A stretch of DNA of 64,000 nt from an uncultured Christensenellaceae bacterium (lineage in GTDB: Bacteria; Bacillota; Clostridia; Christensenellales; Pumilibacteraceae): assembly GCA_910587595.1 (NCBI GenBank), contig CAJULQ010000006.1, positions 1-64,000 of the forward strand, given 5' to 3'. The position numbers were made by a program, and so were the translations under genes. Each line of letters starts with the position of its first letter. Within the stretch, counting starts at the first letter, position 1. Below, one piece after another: positions 34,334 to 42,022 of the stretch. The notes beneath the pieces were generated by a model. The model searched no databases. It saw only the letters and a program-made list of their open reading frames with translations, and had not been told where the DNA came from.

Positions 34334-34563
34334 ACGTGCTGCTCCGCTATGCGCACAAGGTCGGCAAGCGTTTGCAGATCGGCGGGGTCTAATTGGGTTT
34401 CGGTGAAAACAACGGCAAACCGTTCTTCCATCTCTGCGATCACTGCCACCAGCGAAAGACTGTCGAGGCCGCACTCTTTCAAAGTATCCGTTTCGTTCAG
34501 TTCCGCGCCCGTTACTTCAAATGCGATCTGCACGATCTGTCGGGCTATTTCTTTGCTCGTCAT
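34330..34563 (-). CDS. Acyl carrier protein 2 of the cluster
   Basis: A 77-residue carrier protein with S35 in the motif CGLDSLSLV as phosphopantetheine site. The ATG at 34563 overlaps the stop codon of the second BtrH-like gene by 4 bp. Two different carriers beside one ligase suggest either two acylation steps or a loading and a donor carrier. Confidence 0.88.
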   Translation of the reverse strand: MTSKEIARQIVQIAFEVTGAELNETDTLKECGLDSLSLVAVIAEMEERFAVVFTETQLDPADLQTLADLVRIAEQHV

Positions 34564-35384
34564 TGGTTCAACATCTCCATGGCTCTTTTTTCCGCCGCGA
34601 TAACGTCTTGCATTTTTTCGCACAGCTCGGCATGCGCTTTGCTTTTATCCGTCTTTTCCCCTTTCTTTTCTTTCAGTTGCCGCATTCGTATGTCGAAAAA
34701 CACTTTGTCAAGCAGTTCGATCTCCTCGCAGAGCGCTTGCGCGACTTGTCGGTTGTTTTCGAAAAATACGGCCATGCGCTTGCGCGTGACACGCAATACG
34801 CCGATCGCCCATTCCAAATTGTTTAACCCGAACGGAAATTTGTCTACCGTGCAATTTTGCGTCGCAAACGCATCGGTTACGCCGTCGGGCACGTCCGCCG
34901 TTACGTCTTGCGCCACATACAAACACAGCGCGCCGTCGAACACTTCTTTGAACCGTTCTGCGGTGAATATTCCGTTAGAGAGCGGGTATTCGTTTATCCA
35001 CTCCAAATCTCCGTTTACGCACACATAATGGTCTTCGCGCCAAGATGCGCGCTTAAAACGGGTAAAAAACGCCGTGTTCACGCGCATAAGACAAAGCGTA
35101 TCGTCGGACGCGCTACGCAAAATTTCCATGGCGTCGGCGGCCGAACAAGGGCGATATGTATGCGTTACCATGCCGTTTTCTTCCGCCACTTCTTGCAATC
35201 TCGGCAAATACCCGTAATATTGATAGGTTGCGCCGCGGGAAAAATCGCCGAACACTTGCGCAAGACTTACAAACGCACTGCCGTATAATTTTTTTATATC
35301 GGTAAACCGCGAAAGCCACGATATAAAATATTTTTCCACGCACGACAGCCCCGGCGCGTCGGCCAATTCTTTTTTTAAGATCAT
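34560..35384 (-). CDS. BtrH-like acyltransferase 2
   Basis: A 274-residue protein related in layout to the first BtrH-like protein: candidate catalytic C15 (GLSCVEKYF) and H119 (WREDHYVCVNG), followed by EWINEYPLSNG. The C-terminal third is helical and ends in a charged coiled-coil-like segment. GGGAGGTG just before the ATG gives a strong start, 1 bp after the previous gene. With the first BtrH-like protein and two carriers it suggests two acyl transfers. A papain-like peptidase-fold protein without transferase activity cannot be excluded. Confidence 0.65.
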   Translation of the reverse strand: MILKKELADAPGLSCVEKYFISWLSRFTDIKKLYGSAFVSLAQVFGDFSRGATYQYYGYLPRLQEVAEENGMVTHTYRPCSAADAMEILRSASDDTLCLMRVNTAFFTRFKRASWREDHYVCVNGDLEWINEYPLSNGIFTAERFKEVFDGALCLYVAQDVTADVPDGVTDAFATQNCTVDKFPFGLNNLEWAIGVLRVTRKRMAVFFENNRQVAQALCEEIELLDKVFFDIRMRQLKEKKGEKTDKSKAHAELCEKMQDVIAAEKRAMEMLNQ

Positions 35385-35385
35385 C

Positions 35386-36438
35386 TCACACCTCCCGCAA
35401 AAATCGCATGGCGTCGAACGCGCTCAACCTTTCTCGTATGCCGCCTTGCCACACATATTCTTTTTTGGCGGCGTAATCGATCACGCGCGGTTGCGCATCG
35501 CCGCATTCTTTGGCCGTTTGCAAAACGGCTTGGTCGCCGAACAACTCGCCGACTTGCCGCAACACCGCGCCGACGCGGTGTATCACGCCGAACTTTTGCG
35601 CGATCTCCAAGATATTCGACATGCGCGCCGCAACGGCTTTATACACGTACAAAATATCCGCCAACTTGTACGCGTCCAAATCTTTGCCCCGCTCTACCGC
35701 AAAATACAAACAGCTTTCTTTGTATTGGTGCATGATAAGGTGTAAAAAAAACATTTCGGGCGTAAGCGTGCATAGTTCTATTTTGCCGCTATAAAGTTTT
35801 GCCGTGCGCACCATTTCCCGCAGTAATGGCGCGCCGTCGTCCGGCGTATTGCCGAGCGAAAAATTAACGTCTATTTCCATAAAAGGAAATTCCGCATTAT
35901 CCGTGCGCTTTACAAAGGGCGCCACTTCGCCGCGGTTTAGGCGGCGGCGCAAGATCTCCGCGCGGGCAAACGGACGCACGGTATCGGTTTCGCGGTCGTA
36001 CACGCCTTGCACATACCCCAAATCTTTCAAAACCGCGCATACCGCATCCAGATCTTCGGGCATAGCCAAAACGTCTATATCGTTGGATACGCGTTCTCCG
36101 TCGGCATAGATCTCTATGCCGTTTATTTGCACGTTGCACAACGCGCTCCCTTTCAAGATCGCGTGCGGCACGTTTTTGCGGCACAGCGTTTGCGCCAACT
36201 CCCCAAGGTATGATCGCATGTGCTTTGCTTTGCGCGCTTGCGCATAAAATATATTTTGCAAAATGCGTTCTATTTTGTGCGGCAACGCCAACGACAATCG
36301 GATTGCCTTTTTATAAAACATGCCCGCGATTTTATGGCACTGTAAAAAGCCGAGCGTTTCCCACCAATCGGGTCGGGCGGTCGGCCGTTCGCCTTGGAGA
36401 ACGCTGCCTATATACCGTAAATTTTCTTGCTCCATCAC
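35386..36438 (-). CDS. NTP_transf_5 family nucleotidyltransferase-like protein
   Basis: A 350-residue protein of the uncharacterised nucleotidyltransferase family NTP_transf_5. The hallmark is ILKGSAL (about 95) followed by SNDIDVLAMPED, with the metal-binding DxD, and later EIDVNFSLG as third acidic residue. The C-terminal half is helical, as in the family. Members often occur in peptide and natural-product gene clusters and may add a nucleotide or act on a sugar; the reaction is unproven. Its stop overlaps the next start with 1 bp spacing, and its own start overlaps the kinase gene by 4 bp. Confidence 0.78.
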   Translation of the reverse strand: MMEQENLRYIGSVLQGERPTARPDWWETLGFLQCHKIAGMFYKKAIRLSLALPHKIERILQNIFYAQARKAKHMRSYLGELAQTLCRKNVPHAILKGSALCNVQINGIEIYADGERVSNDIDVLAMPEDLDAVCAVLKDLGYVQGVYDRETDTVRPFARAEILRRRLNRGEVAPFVKRTDNAEFPFMEIDVNFSLGNTPDDGAPLLREMVRTAKLYSGKIELCTLTPEMFFLHLIMHQYKESCLYFAVERGKDLDAYKLADILYVYKAVAARMSNILEIAQKFGVIHRVGAVLRQVGELFGDQAVLQTAKECGDAQPRVIDYAAKKEYVWQGGIRERLSAFDAMRFLREV

Positions 36439-37070
36439 AATATCCCTCTTGTTTGCAACGTGCGCTCCACCGCCGCAAAAGCAGTTTCGGGCGCGAGCGC
36501 CGTAGAAAGCACCGTGAACTTTTCCCGCTTTACCATGGCTTTGAACTGCGCCGCCACGTTTATCAGCAAGTTTTCGTCTAAATGCCTATCGCACTCGCTC
36601 GGACGGCTCTTTATGCGCCGCAAGGCAAGTTCGGGCGGCACATACGCCAAAAATGCCGCATCGGGACGCAACAAATGTTTTGCCGCTTGAAAAAACCACG
36701 TTTCCTTTTTGTATCCGCGCGCCAGCATATTGGCAAGCGAGGTGAACACATAGCGGTCGCAGATCACTGTTTTGCCCGCGTGCAAAGCCGGTTCGATCGT
36801 TTCATATCCGTGCTGTATGCGGTCGGACATCGTGAGCAGTTGCACGGCTCTGTAGTCTATTTCCGCGTGGTTTTCGCAGTACATCATTTTCTGAAACAGT
36901 CTTGTTTTGCGCGAAAGGTCGGTAGGCTGTTTTACCGTGAGCACGTTTTCCGCGCCCTTTTTCTCTCGCAGCAACGTTTCCGTCAGTCCGATCATCGTGG
37001 TTTTGCCCGCGCCGTCCGTCCCCTCGAACACCACAAGTTTTCCGCTATACGGATTACTCCTCAGTTTCAT
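36435..37070 (-). CDS. Thymidylate-kinase-like P-loop kinase
   Basis: A 211-residue protein with Walker A FEGTDGAGKTT (about 15-25), the DRY motif in CDRYVFTSLAN, and a lid-like region with RRIKSRPSECDRH. The fold is that of dTMP kinase (dTMP + ATP to dTDP). Because it is coupled to a nucleotidyltransferase-like gene in a biosynthetic cluster, it may be a specialised kinase rather than the housekeeping Tmk. The sequence alone does not decide this. Confidence 0.8.
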   Translation of the reverse strand: MKLRSNPYSGKLVVFEGTDGAGKTTMIGLTETLLREKKGAENVLTVKQPTDLSRKTRLFQKMMYCENHAEIDYRAVQLLTMSDRIQHGYETIEPALHAGKTVICDRYVFTSLANMLARGYKKETWFFQAAKHLLRPDAAFLAYVPPELALRRIKSRPSECDRHLDENLLINVAAQFKAMVKREKFTVLSTALAPETAFAAVERTLQTRGIL

Positions 37071-37521
37071 GTTGCTTATGCCCCCTTAACACGATCTTTT
37101 GCGGCGAAACGGGCTGTCCCTCGTTTGTATCCGCCTTTGCAACGCCCGCCGCGATCGTATCGATAAGATCCTTGCTCGCTTGCGCCGCGGCTTTGTCCGA
37201 CGCTTTGCTTTTCGCAGGGAAAAGCTTTTCGGTCACGGCATAAAACGTAAGACTCAAACTGCTTGCGGTCAGCCACAGCTGCAAAAAGTTTTTGTTTAAG
37301 ATCGCGCCGCGCGCAAACCATTTCACATAACACAGCGCCAAGATAAATCCGAGCACAACGGGCATAAAAACGATAAACCGCGTGATATTCACGCTGTCTT
37401 TTGCCTTACGCGCAAGCATCTTGATAGGTATCTTGCACAGCGCCGTGCAAAGATTGATCGCAAGCGCGAGCAAAACCGTTTCCAACCCGTACTGCCTGAG
37501 TGCCACCGACACTTCTTCCAT
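37054..37521 (-). CDS. Small membrane protein of the cluster
   Basis: A 155-residue protein. Hydrophobic helices are predicted at about 13-35, 45-67 and 78-100. An Ala/Lys-rich cytosolic tail follows (SKASDKAAAQASKD) and ends in HKQHETEE. Its 3' end overlaps the kinase gene by 17 bp. I recognise no family. It may anchor the enzymes or belong to an export step; this is inferred from position only. Confidence 0.6.
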   Translation of the reverse strand: MEEVSVALRQYGLETVLLALAINLCTALCKIPIKMLARKAKDSVNITRFIVFMPVVLGFILALCYVKWFARGAILNKNFLQLWLTASSLSLTFYAVTEKLFPAKSKASDKAAAQASKDLIDTIAAGVAKADTNEGQPVSPQKIVLRGHKQHETEE

Positions 37522-37530
37522 ATCCCCCTC

Positions 37531-38778
37531 CTATTCCGCAATGTTTTGTATATTTTTCTCGTCTAAGCGCGCAAGCAAATGCTTGTTTTCGCTACCCGCT
37601 TGCACCACCGTTTCGAGATAAGAAACAACTTTATTGTTTACGATCATGCCCGCCGTTCGATCGGCGAAGATGCCGCAATCGGCAACGTTGTGTATCATGT
37701 TTTCCGCGATCATATTGTCGCGGCACCGTTCGCCCAACGCATAAATACCGCAACCGCTTCGGCATTCCGACTGCACCATCAGCACTTCCAGCATGTTTTT
37801 AGCGATTATACAACTGCCGGCGTTGTGCTCTATGAGCCGCGCGTTTCTACTGGTAGACGTTAACACGTTGCCGATAATATGGCACTTGTCGGCATAACTG
37901 CGCACGCTTCTGCCGCACACCGTGTGCGTGGCCAAAATCTTATTGCACTCGATCATGGCGTATTCGCCGCGGTTTTCCAGCCCCACGCTCATGCCCGCCC
38001 ATTCGCCCACCAAGTTGTTTCCCGAGATCACCGAATACAGCCCCTCGTTCACAAACCCGAAAGCATGCGCCCGTTCTTTTTCGCGCCCTTCGTTGTGCGA
38101 CGCGTTGGCCTTTATGTTGTTGCCCGTAAATCTGCCGAACCGTCCGTTCGTGTAAATGCCCACCGCTTTTTGACGCGCGCCGTCGCCTTTGTTCGTGGCG
38201 TAGATAAACGTGTTTTGCACCGATATGCTGTTTGCCAAATAGTTATACAGTCCGTATACCGCGCACTCTTTTTCGAATTCTTCGGCGCGGCAATCTACGC
38301 ACACCGTGCTGTCAGACAAAACCAGATTGTCTGCGCGCGTATCCATGTGCGTATCCAAATTGCCGTTGTTGTAAATGCCGCAAATATTCAACTGCTTATC
38401 CGACACGACTTCTATGTTGCAGTTGTCTATTTTCAATCCGTACGACGTGTTGTATATCAGCGAAAACATGCGCGTGCTGTGCGTGGGATTTTGAATATAA
38501 ACGCAAATATGCATATTGCGAAATTGCACGTTTCTCGCCGCGGGGTGGATAAAAAACAAGCTCCAATCGCTTGTGGTGCAGTCGTTTATGTGCACGTCGA
38601 TCTGCGCGTTGCTGCCGTCGATGATAATGTCCGAGCGCGTTACGGTCACAATGCCTTTCACGCATAGCCGCCCCACCGTGAACGTATTGCTCTTATCCAA
38701 GGTAAACGAAACGTTGCCTTGCAACCGTATTTCTCGCTCCGCCGACTCGTTGATACGCTTTTCGATCTCTTTTTGCAT
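37531..38778 (-). CDS. Right-handed parallel beta-helix protein
   Basis: A 415-residue protein with repeating strands typical of pectate-lyase-like or NosD/CASH beta-helices: many IxxN, GIYNNG and ISGNNL turns from about 60 to 400. There is no signal peptide, so it is cytosolic or exported by another route. Members bind or cut carbohydrates, but no catalytic set is evident. GGGGGA 6 nt before the ATG at 38778 supports this start; an ATG at 38796 would overlap the previous stop by 4 bp and is equally possible. Its place in the cluster suggests a polymer or glycan substrate. Confidence 0.7.
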   Translation of the reverse strand: MQKEIEKRINESAEREIRLQGNVSFTLDKSNTFTVGRLCVKGIVTVTRSDIIIDGSNAQIDVHINDCTTSDWSLFFIHPAARNVQFRNMHICVYIQNPTHSTRMFSLIYNTSYGLKIDNCNIEVVSDKQLNICGIYNNGNLDTHMDTRADNLVLSDSTVCVDCRAEEFEKECAVYGLYNYLANSISVQNTFIYATNKGDGARQKAVGIYTNGRFGRFTGNNIKANASHNEGREKERAHAFGFVNEGLYSVISGNNLVGEWAGMSVGLENRGEYAMIECNKILATHTVCGRSVRSYADKCHIIGNVLTSTSRNARLIEHNAGSCIIAKNMLEVLMVQSECRSGCGIYALGERCRDNMIAENMIHNVADCGIFADRTAGMIVNNKVVSYLETVVQAGSENKHLLARLDEKNIQNIAE

Positions 38779-38792
38779 ACTTTCCCCCTTTT

Positions 38793-39158
38793 TCATATCC
38801 CGTTTCGCAATATATCTTGTTCGGACACATACCCGTAAACGATGCACAGCTCGTATATTTTTTCTTCGATATACCGCTTGATCCTATAGTATCCGCTGTC
38901 CGATACGGGCAATCGCATGATCACTTCTCTGTCTTTGCAACCCTTGAAATACGAAAGCTTTATGATCTCTCGCACCGTGTCGCATTCGGTTTTCAACAGC
39001 TCGCTTATGCCGCGCCGAACGCCGCTTACCCATGGCGGCAATTGCACGGGCAACTTACTGCGATATCGTTTGATCACAACAAACGTATTGCCTTTTTCAA
39101 CGGAATCCCGTATGACCGCATAATCTTTCAGTATTTGTTTCAGCTCGGCTCTCGTCAC
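38793..39158 (-). CDS. RinA/ArpU-like small DNA-binding regulator
   Basis: A 121-residue basic protein. It starts VTRAELKQILKDY and its C-terminal half (TVREIIKLSYFKGCKDREVIMRLPVSDSGYYR in pieces) looks like a sigma-70 region-4-type helix-turn-helix, as in phage RinA/ArpU late-gene activators. The GTG at 39158 is chosen because AGAGG lies 7 nt before it; an upstream ATG at 39212 has no ribosome site. As the first gene of the leftward cluster it may control its own operon. A TATGCT -10-like box lies upstream without a consensus -35, as expected for an activated promoter. Confidence 0.6.
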   Translation of the reverse strand: MTRAELKQILKDYAVIRDSVEKGNTFVVIKRYRSKLPVQLPPWVSGVRRGISELLKTECDTVREIIKLSYFKGCKDREVIMRLPVSDSGYYRIKRYIEEKIYELCIVYGYVSEQDILRNGI

Positions 39159-39332
39159 GCGCAAACCTCTCGCAATTTTTCTTTTGGAACCATAGGTGCG
39201 CTGTAAGCACATTGAATGCTACTACAGCATAACACATATTTTTTGTGATTTACTACCATATTTTTTTACATACGGGAACAAGGAAAGCACTCATACGCAA
39301 AAACTTTGTGTATAAAAGACACGGGCGCGCGG

Positions 39333-39361
39333 TTGTCTTTTTCGGGCGCGTATGGTATACT
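39333..39361 (+). promoter_or_regulatory. Promoter of the LRR protein gene
   Basis: TTGTCT (39333-39338) and TATACT (39356-39361) are 17 bp apart, with a TGG just before the -10 box. AAGGAG (39375-39380) precedes the ATG at 39393. Confidence 0.8.
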
Positions 39362-39392
39362 GTTATAAAACCGTAAGGAGCCGAAAAAAACC

Positions 39393-40688
39393 ATGGACGC
39401 ATTCGATATCCAAAACGGAGTGCTTGTCAAATACCGCGGCAACGACGCAACCGTGCATATTCCCCAAGGGGTGTCCGCTATAGACGAATTTGCCTTTTAC
39501 GGCAACGAAAACCTCGTAGAGTTGAAAATGTCGCCCGACGTTGTGAAGGTGGGCGACAGCGCTTTTTACGGCTGTGAAAATCTGCAAAACGTGACGTTTT
39601 CCGATCATCTTGCCGAGATACAATCGGACGCGTTTTCCAACTGCGAGCGGCTTGCCTCCCTTGCTCTGCCCGCGTCGCTCCGAAAAATAGGCTACTCGGC
39701 TTTTAACGGTTGCGCCATACGCGAGGCGATCATTCCCGACGGCGTGCAAGAGATCGGCGACGAGGCGTTTACCTTTTGCGAAAATCTCGAAAGCGTATTT
39801 ATCGGCAAAAACGTAGCGGTCATAGGGTCGGCGCCCTTTGGCTACAACGAACGACTGCAAAAAATAGACATACACCCCCAAAACAAAAAATTCGTATTCC
39901 GCAACGGCTGCTTGATCGACACGCAAGAAAAAGCGCTCTTGCAAACGCTGGAAACGTTCGAGATCCCCGACGACGGCAGCGTAACGGTTTTACACGAGGG
40001 TGCGCTCGCGGGGCACGACGGTTTGAAAAGTTTCGAACTGCCCGCGTTTATCACGCGCATAGCCAACGGGCGCGCGTTCGCCGACTGCCACAACTTGCGA
40101 AAACTCACCGTGGCGCGAGGCAACAAACGCTACTATTCGCAAAACGACTGTATCATAGACGGCACAGAGGGCAGGCTGGTGTTCGGGTTGGATCCCGAAC
40201 GCATTCCGAACACCGACAATATCAAGATCATCGGCATGGGCGCGTTTATGGAAACTTCGGGCGCTACCCGCATTGTGTTGCCGCGCGGCGTGGAAGAGAT
40301 CTGCGATTTCGTGTTTTACGATTTTTCCCGACTGCAAACGGTAAAATTGCCCGACACGCTGCGCGTTATAGGAAACAACGCGTTTACCGACTGCGCGCAG
40401 TTGCAATCGGTGCATTTGGGCGCGGGCGTGAAAACCATTGGAGAATGGGCCTTTTCGGGGTGCAAAAGTTTGCGAGAAATAGAATTTCCCGCAAGTTTGC
40501 AACGCATAGGCGCGTATGCTTTTAACGAGGTGCCGCTCCAAACAGCCAAATTCCAAGCGCCCAAACACTGGATGGCGTGCGCTTACCGAAAACCGCCCGT
40601 TAAGGCAAAACTCAAAAACCCCAAAAAAGCGGCGCAACTGCTCACACAGGAAAGCAGCGAAATATATTTCGAACGCACCGACACCTAA
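39393..40688 (+). CDS. BspA-type leucine-rich repeat (LRR_5) protein
   Basis: A 431-residue protein built almost entirely of LRR_5 units of about 23 residues, with repeats such as IGDEAFTFCENLESV and IGEWAFSGCKSLREI. It has no signal peptide, anchor or catalytic domain. BspA-like repeats mediate protein binding and are common in gut Firmicutes, often on surface proteins; a cytosolic stand-alone version points to a scaffold or recognition role. The promoter and AAGGAG site are clear, and a terminator follows 10 bp after the gene. It is divergent from the acyl-carrier cluster. Confidence 0.88.
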   Translation: MDAFDIQNGVLVKYRGNDATVHIPQGVSAIDEFAFYGNENLVELKMSPDVVKVGDSAFYGCENLQNVTFSDHLAEIQSDAFSNCERLASLALPASLRKIGYSAFNGCAIREAIIPDGVQEIGDEAFTFCENLESVFIGKNVAVIGSAPFGYNERLQKIDIHPQNKKFVFRNGCLIDTQEKALLQTLETFEIPDDGSVTVLHEGALAGHDGLKSFELPAFITRIANGRAFADCHNLRKLTVARGNKRYYSQNDCIIDGTEGRLVFGLDPERIPNTDNIKIIGMGAFMETSGATRIVLPRGVEEICDFVFYDFSRLQTVKLPDTLRVIGNNAFTDCAQLQSVHLGAGVKTIGEWAFSGCKSLREIEFPASLQRIGAYAFNEVPLQTAKFQAPKHWMACAYRKPPVKAKLKNPKKAAQLLTQESSEIYFERTDT

Positions 40689-40690
40689 AC

Positions 40691-40729
40691 AAAACGCGGC
40701 GATCGCCCCAGCGACCGTCGCGTTTTTTA
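40691..40729 (+). terminator. Terminator after the LRR protein gene
   Basis: A GC-rich stem (ACGCGGCGATCGC against GCGACCGTCGCGT, with one mismatch) has a 4-nt loop and is followed by six Ts. Confidence 0.8.
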
Positions 40730-40758
40730 TCCGAACGCTACAATGTTTTCTGCTTTTT

Positions 40759-41952
40759 TCAGCGCAATTCTCTGCGCAAACGGCGGATCTTGCGGCGGGC
40801 GGGATACAGCCAAAACCAACTTAAAAGCACAAGCGCCAAAAAGCACAGACCGCATATCCACGTGGTGGTGCCGATCGCCGACATAAAGGTGGCGGCGCTC
40901 GCCGATTTTCTCACGAGTTTACCGACAAGAAAGGGCACCACAAAGAAGATAAAGCACGGCCAGCCGCCCGTCCATTTCACATACCACGTTAAAAACGTTT
41001 TGTTTTTCATAAAGACGTGCGCCAAAGACAATATGGCCAACAACGCCCACATGCACGCGGGAAAAGCCAACAAGCCGAACACGCCCCAACACGCCGCGCT
41101 CACCGCATTGCCCGCCGACTGCAATTTATTGCGCATGGGCGCAAACATCTCGTTTATCAGGTCTTCATAGGTATGCAATTCGCCCGTTACCTCATCGCCC
41201 AGATTTTCGGACGCGATGTTTACCACCATGTGTTCCATGGAAAAGCTACCCGTTTGATCGGTGCCCTTTCCGATCATTTTATCGAAGTATTCGTTGAATT
41301 TGTCTTGTTGCGTCGCCGTCCATTCCACGCCCATGTCAAGCGCGGCCGCTTGCACGGCTTGGTCCATATCCGCGCGCGCGCCTTCTATGTCGCCGCTTTC
41401 CGCTTTTTGAATGGCGTCGAGCACCGCGTCCACGTCTTGTTCGCGCAATTTGTCGCCCGCCTCGGTTTCGAGAATGACGTTCACCGCCACGTTGGCCGTC
41501 AAGCGTTTGACAAAGTCCGTCAGTCTATCCATAGAAAGCTTTGTCAACAGCAAGTCTTGCAACGCATCGCCTTTCATTTGCGCCACGCGCGCAAATTCGA
41601 GCGGCTTTAATTCTATTTTTATATCCAGCTCGTCGCGCATCATTTCGAGAACTTCTATTTCGCTCATGCTCGTGTTCCCGTCCGTTTGGTCGCCCGACGG
41701 ATCGTTTCCTTCCCCGCCGTCGGCGTTGTCCTCTTCGTTCTCGGTTGCGTACGCCGCCGCGGCGCCTTTCTCTTGCTCTTGCTCCGCTTGGGCGATCACC
41801 GCATCTAACATGCGCCCCATATCCACCGTGAGAAAGGGCATAAGAAGTAGCGACAGCGCCGCCACGACAGACAGCGCCGCCGTTATGATATTGACGGGGA
41901 TAAACCGTTTTTGCAGGACGGACAGTTCGTCCGCCTCGTCATTATGTAGCAT
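40759..41952 (-). CDS. Membrane protein with large extracytoplasmic loop
   Basis: A 397-residue protein. One transmembrane helix lies at about 20-42, then a long acidic, mostly helical loop (about 45-280), then three or four helices at about 283-305, 330-352 and 362-388, and a basic tail ending ARRKIRRLRRELR. The topology suggests a sensor or assembly factor. I recognise no family. The promoter is consensus. The 5' leader contains an ATGGTACA/TGTACCAT inverted repeat that spans the ribosome site and the start codon. Confidence 0.65.
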   Translation of the reverse strand: MLHNDEADELSVLQKRFIPVNIITAALSVVAALSLLLMPFLTVDMGRMLDAVIAQAEQEQEKGAAAAYATENEEDNADGGEGNDPSGDQTDGNTSMSEIEVLEMMRDELDIKIELKPLEFARVAQMKGDALQDLLLTKLSMDRLTDFVKRLTANVAVNVILETEAGDKLREQDVDAVLDAIQKAESGDIEGARADMDQAVQAAALDMGVEWTATQQDKFNEYFDKMIGKGTDQTGSFSMEHMVVNIASENLGDEVTGELHTYEDLINEMFAPMRNKLQSAGNAVSAACWGVFGLLAFPACMWALLAILSLAHVFMKNKTFLTWYVKWTGGWPCFIFFVVPFLVGKLVRKSASAATFMSAIGTTTWICGLCFLALVLLSWFWLYPARRKIRRLRRELR

Positions 41953-41990
41953 GGTACAAATTCCTCTTTTTCGATAGGATCTGTACCATT
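41945..41990 (-). promoter_or_regulatory. Inverted repeat over the ribosome-binding site
   Basis: ATGGTACA at the start codon and TGTACCAT just below the -10 box form an 8-bp inverted repeat, with AATTCC/GGA pairs inside. It encloses the AAGAGG ribosome site. It could be an mRNA hairpin that limits translation or an operator for a dimeric repressor. Confidence 0.5.
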
Positions 41991-42017
41991 ATATCACAGT
42001 TGCGCGGATTTTGTCAA
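41988..42017 (-). promoter_or_regulatory. Promoter of the 397-residue membrane protein
   Basis: TTGACA (42012-42017) and TATAAT (41988-41993) match consensus in every base with an 18-bp spacer. Confidence 0.8.
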
Positions 42018-42022
42018 TATGC

